Shown: positions 62,212 through 64,000 of the stretch, piece after piece
How positions within the stretch are numbered: position 1 is the first letter of the stretch
Layout: every line of letters begins with the position of its first letter
Assembly (NCBI GenBank): GCA_016713175.1
Contig: JADJPQ010000026.1
Location: 124,001-188,000 of the forward strand
Length of the DNA stretch: 64,000 bases
DNA from: Planctomycetota bacterium
GTDB lineage: Bacteria; Planctomycetota; UBA1135; UBA2386
Reading direction: 5' to 3'
Made by a program: the position numbers and the translations under genes
Notes under the pieces: model-generated
The model's database searches: none
Seen by the model: the letters and a program-made list of their open reading frames with translations, nothing else
Told to the model about the DNA's origin: nothing

Positions 62212-62670
62212 ATGTTGGGAAAACTGAAGTGGTTGTTCATCGCGTTGGTGATCGGTGGCCCGGTGCTCGGTTGGCAGGGCTGGCAGGACCGGCAGAAGTG
62301 GGGCCGACTCGAAGCGAACGGCAAGACGACGGCCGGCGTGCTCGAGGAGGGCTCCGTCAGCAAGGGCCGGCGCGGCCGCAAGTCGTATGAGTTCACCGTC
62401 AGCTACACGCCGGACGGCGGCACCGTGCAGCAGCGGGCCTTCGCGGTCAGCAAGGCGTTTGCCGAACGGGTGACCCGCGACGACCAGATCGTGCAGGACC
62501 AGTGCACGGTCCGCTACGACCCGACCGACCCGGCGATCGCGATCATCGTCGATGGCTCCGAAGACCAGCGGGCGATGCTGCCGATCGGCATCGGCATGTT
62601 CGTCGTCGGCGCCATCGGCGCGTTCTTCATGTTCCGCAAGAAGGCCGACGCCGCATCGACCGCCGGCTGA
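62212..62670 (+). CDS. DUF3592 membrane protein
   Basis: 152 aa from the ATG at 62212. Two membrane helices at the ends (LKWLFIALVIGGPVLGWQGW and MLPIGIGMFVVGAIGAFFMF) flank an extracytoplasmic beta domain (YEFTVSYTPDGGTVQQRAFA, QCTVRYDPTDPAIAIIV). That is the DUF3592 layout. Function of the family is unknown. The gene is divergent from the beta-propeller gene. Confidence 0.82.
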   Translation: MLGKLKWLFIALVIGGPVLGWQGWQDRQKWGRLEANGKTTAGVLEEGSVSKGRRGRKSYEFTVSYTPDGGTVQQRAFAVSKAFAERVTRDDQIVQDQCTVRYDPTDPAIAIIVDGSEDQRAMLPIGIGMFVVGAIGAFFMFRKKADAASTAG

Positions 62671-62722
62671 ACGCCGCAACGAACGGTGGCGACGCGCACC
62701 GTGGTTCGGTACAGAAGCAGCG

Positions 62723-63622
62723 ATGCCCGAGCGCGCCGCCTCCAGACGCCGTCCGCAACCGCCCCGCAAGCCGAAGAAGAAGCCCCCGTTCACCGCCCGC
62801 ACCGCCGACCGGCACGTGCTCTACCAGCTCGCGGTGCAGTCACCCGACAGCGATGCCCGCTTCTATGCGCGCTACTTCCAGAAGATCAACGGCCAGCCGC
62901 TGCGTCGCTTCCGCGAGGATTTCTGTGGCACCGCCGCGCTGTCGTGTGAGTTCGTCAAGCTGCATCGGCAGAACACCGCCGTCGGCGTCGATCTGCACTG
63001 GCCGACCCTGGCCTGGGGCCGGATCCACAACGTCAAGCAGCGTCTGGATCAGGACCAGCAACGGCGACTGACGCTGGTGCAGCAGGATGTCCGCGACGTC
63101 CGGACGCCGCAGGTCCAGTTCCTGTGCGCGGTCAACTTCAGCTACTCGGTGTTCCACACCCGCGTCGAACTGGCGGCCTACATCCGCAACTGCTTCGACT
63201 CGCTGGAACCCGGCGGCATGCTGATGCTCGACGCCTGGGGTGGCGGGCTGGTGCAACGCGCGTGCGTCGATCGGCGGCGGCTGCACGGCTTCGACTATCT
63301 GTGGGATCAGCACGCCTTCGATCCGATCTCGCACAAGATCGACTGCCGGATCCACTTCTGGTTCCGCGACGGCACCCGGATGAACAACGCGTTCACCTAT
63401 GACTGGCGGCTGTGGACGCTGCCGGAGCTGCGCGAACTGTTCACCGAGGCGGGCTTCGACGATGTACACGTGCTGTGGGAGTGCACCGACTCGAAGACCA
63501 AGAGCGGCAACGGCGTGTTCTTGAAGAAAGAGGTCGGCGACGACGATCCGGCGTGGATCACCTATGTGGTCGGCTGCAAGCCGCGACGCGAACGGCCTGG
63601 CTCCGCACGGAAGCGCCGATAG
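62723..63622 (+). CDS. class I SAM-dependent methyltransferase
   Basis: 299 aa from the ATG at 62723. A basic N-terminus (RRRPQPPRKPKKKPP) precedes a methyltransferase core: RFREDFCGTAALSCEFVKLH (motif I, with CGTAALS in place of GXGXG), AVGVDLHWPTLAWG, FLCAVNFSYSVFHTRVELAA and LEPGGMLMLDAWGG. The C-terminal part (AFTYDWRLWTLPELRELFTE, AGFDDVHVLWECTDSKT) is typical of small-molecule class I enzymes. The basic tails at both ends might bind nucleic acid. Substrate unknown. Confidence 0.88.
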   Translation: MPERAASRRRPQPPRKPKKKPPFTARTADRHVLYQLAVQSPDSDARFYARYFQKINGQPLRRFREDFCGTAALSCEFVKLHRQNTAVGVDLHWPTLAWGRIHNVKQRLDQDQQRRLTLVQQDVRDVRTPQVQFLCAVNFSYSVFHTRVELAAYIRNCFDSLEPGGMLMLDAWGGGLVQRACVDRRRLHGFDYLWDQHAFDPISHKIDCRIHFWFRDGTRMNNAFTYDWRLWTLPELRELFTEAGFDDVHVLWECTDSKTKSGNGVFLKKEVGDDDPAWITYVVGCKPRRERPGSARKRR

Positions 63623-63675
63623 CCGTCGCTTCGCTCCCAGAGCGCCCTGGGATCGCCGGTTTCCGATCGAACGAC

Positions 63676-63703
63676 TTGACCATGACGCGTTGCGCCTTAC
63701 AAT
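63676..63703 (+). promoter_or_regulatory. predicted sigma-70 promoter for the transposase-like gene
   Basis: TTGACC (63676-63681) and TACAAT (63698-63703) are separated by 16 bases, close to consensus. The predicted start near 63710 leaves a leader of about 9 bases before the ATG at 63719. The local A+T richness contrasts with the neighbours. Confidence 0.55.
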
Positions 63704-63718
63704 ATCTGCTGAATCAAG

Positions 63719-64000
63719 ATGCCAACACGACGCGTTCAACCCCGGCCGCCAACGCCAGCCCTGCTGCCCTTCCCCGCCCAGCATGGCGGCAGGCGGCGCG
63801 GCGCTGGCCGCAAGCCAAAGGGCGAACGCCCACTGGTGCCACACACTTGCCGGCCGGCCCTTGCCGCGCGATTCCCAGTGCACGTCACCGTCAAGCTGTG
63901 CCAGCACCTGCCACGCCTGCGGCGGCGCGACGAGCACGCCGCGCTGCGCGCGGCGTTCGTCGCCGCGCGCAGCGCGGCCGCTGCTGTCGCCAAAGGCGCC
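63719..64000 (+). CDS. N-terminus of a REP-associated-type transposase (Y1 family), truncated by the window
   Basis: Open from the ATG at 63719 to the window end: 94 residues, no stop. It begins MPTRRVQPRPPTPALLPFPA and carries GGRRRGAGRKPKGERPLVPH followed by RPALAARFPVHVTVKL. This GGxRxGAGRKPKG...P.HVT signature opens a group of REP-associated tyrosine transposases (Y1_Tnp, IS200-like fold) that I recall from planctomycetes and myxobacteria. The catalytic HUH motif and Tyr would be further downstream, outside the window. The near-consensus promoter just upstream fits an expressed mobile-element gene. Completeness cannot be judged. Confidence 0.75.
   Translation, partial: MPTRRVQPRPPTPALLPFPAQHGGRRRGAGRKPKGERPLVPHTCRPALAARFPVHVTVKLCQHLPRLRRRDEHAALRAAFVAARSAAAAVAKGA

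Overview
The window is high-G+C bacterial DNA that reads like a planctomycete (Planctomycetota) chromosome. Indications are the many large secreted proteins with FG-GAP, LamG or beta-propeller modules and a recurring C-terminal beta-rich domain, two ECF sigma factors of planctomycete-like types, a Ser/Thr kinase fused to a sulfatase-modifying (FGE) domain, paired Uma2 endonuclease-fold proteins, and NfeD/flotillin and LolCDE-like operons. Lineage is inferred from gene content and style; no 16S rRNA or marker set was available. About 54 protein genes and 2 tRNA genes are supported, and two genes run off the window ends.

Layout. 1-3232 (minus): a candidate RiPP operon with a precursor ending in eleven Trp-X-Asn motifs, a GrrM/OscB-like radical SAM/SPASM maturase, a small membrane protein and two bacterial PH-domain membrane proteins. 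3363-5196: two tandem Uma2 proteins and an ECF sigma factor. 5386-5680: divergent tRNA-His and tRNA-Lys. 5729-10257 (minus): an MglA-type GTPase fused to a histidine kinase, a degenerate M16-like secreted protein, and a fused double ABC ATPase. 10406-15790: a thioredoxin-fold protein, then coaD, a RidA protein and a frameshifted membrane protein, opposite comEC. 15868-18276: a probably transferred segment with a DUF2510/T5orf172 protein and a split gene. 18396-33472: secreted proteins and a glycosylation pair (GT2-GT4 fusion and FkbM methyltransferase). 33534-39089: lysS, a LolCDE-like ABC exporter and a small lipoprotein. 39172-46899: M28 peptidase, DUF4143 ATPase, and NfeD-FloA. 47022-53734: a nucleotide-sugar cluster (WecB-like/DegT fusion, two Gfo/Idh/MocA dehydrogenases, hexapeptide acetyltransferase, radical SAM protein). 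54197-58498: sigma factor, kinase-FGE and two unknown proteins in one overlapping operon. 58573-64000: secreted metallophosphoesterase, a frameshifted beta-propeller protein, DUF3592, a methyltransferase and the start of a REP-associated-type transposase.

The most striking item is the RiPP-like locus. The radical SAM enzyme has the CX3CX2C cluster and a SPASM cysteine set, and the adjacent small ORF ends in a glycine-free array where every Trp except the last is followed by X-Asn. This is the aromatic-X-Asn pattern used by three-residue cyclophane (triceptide) maturases, at a density I do not recall from described GrrA-type precursors. A second theme is pathway compaction by fusion: GTPase-kinase, epimerase-aminotransferase, GT2-GT4, kinase-FGE and double ABC ATPase.

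Three genes (11566-12682, 17187-18276, 60559-62122) each appear to carry exactly one extra base at or beside a short homopolymer. This could be real decay, but the uniform pattern makes assembly indels a serious alternative.
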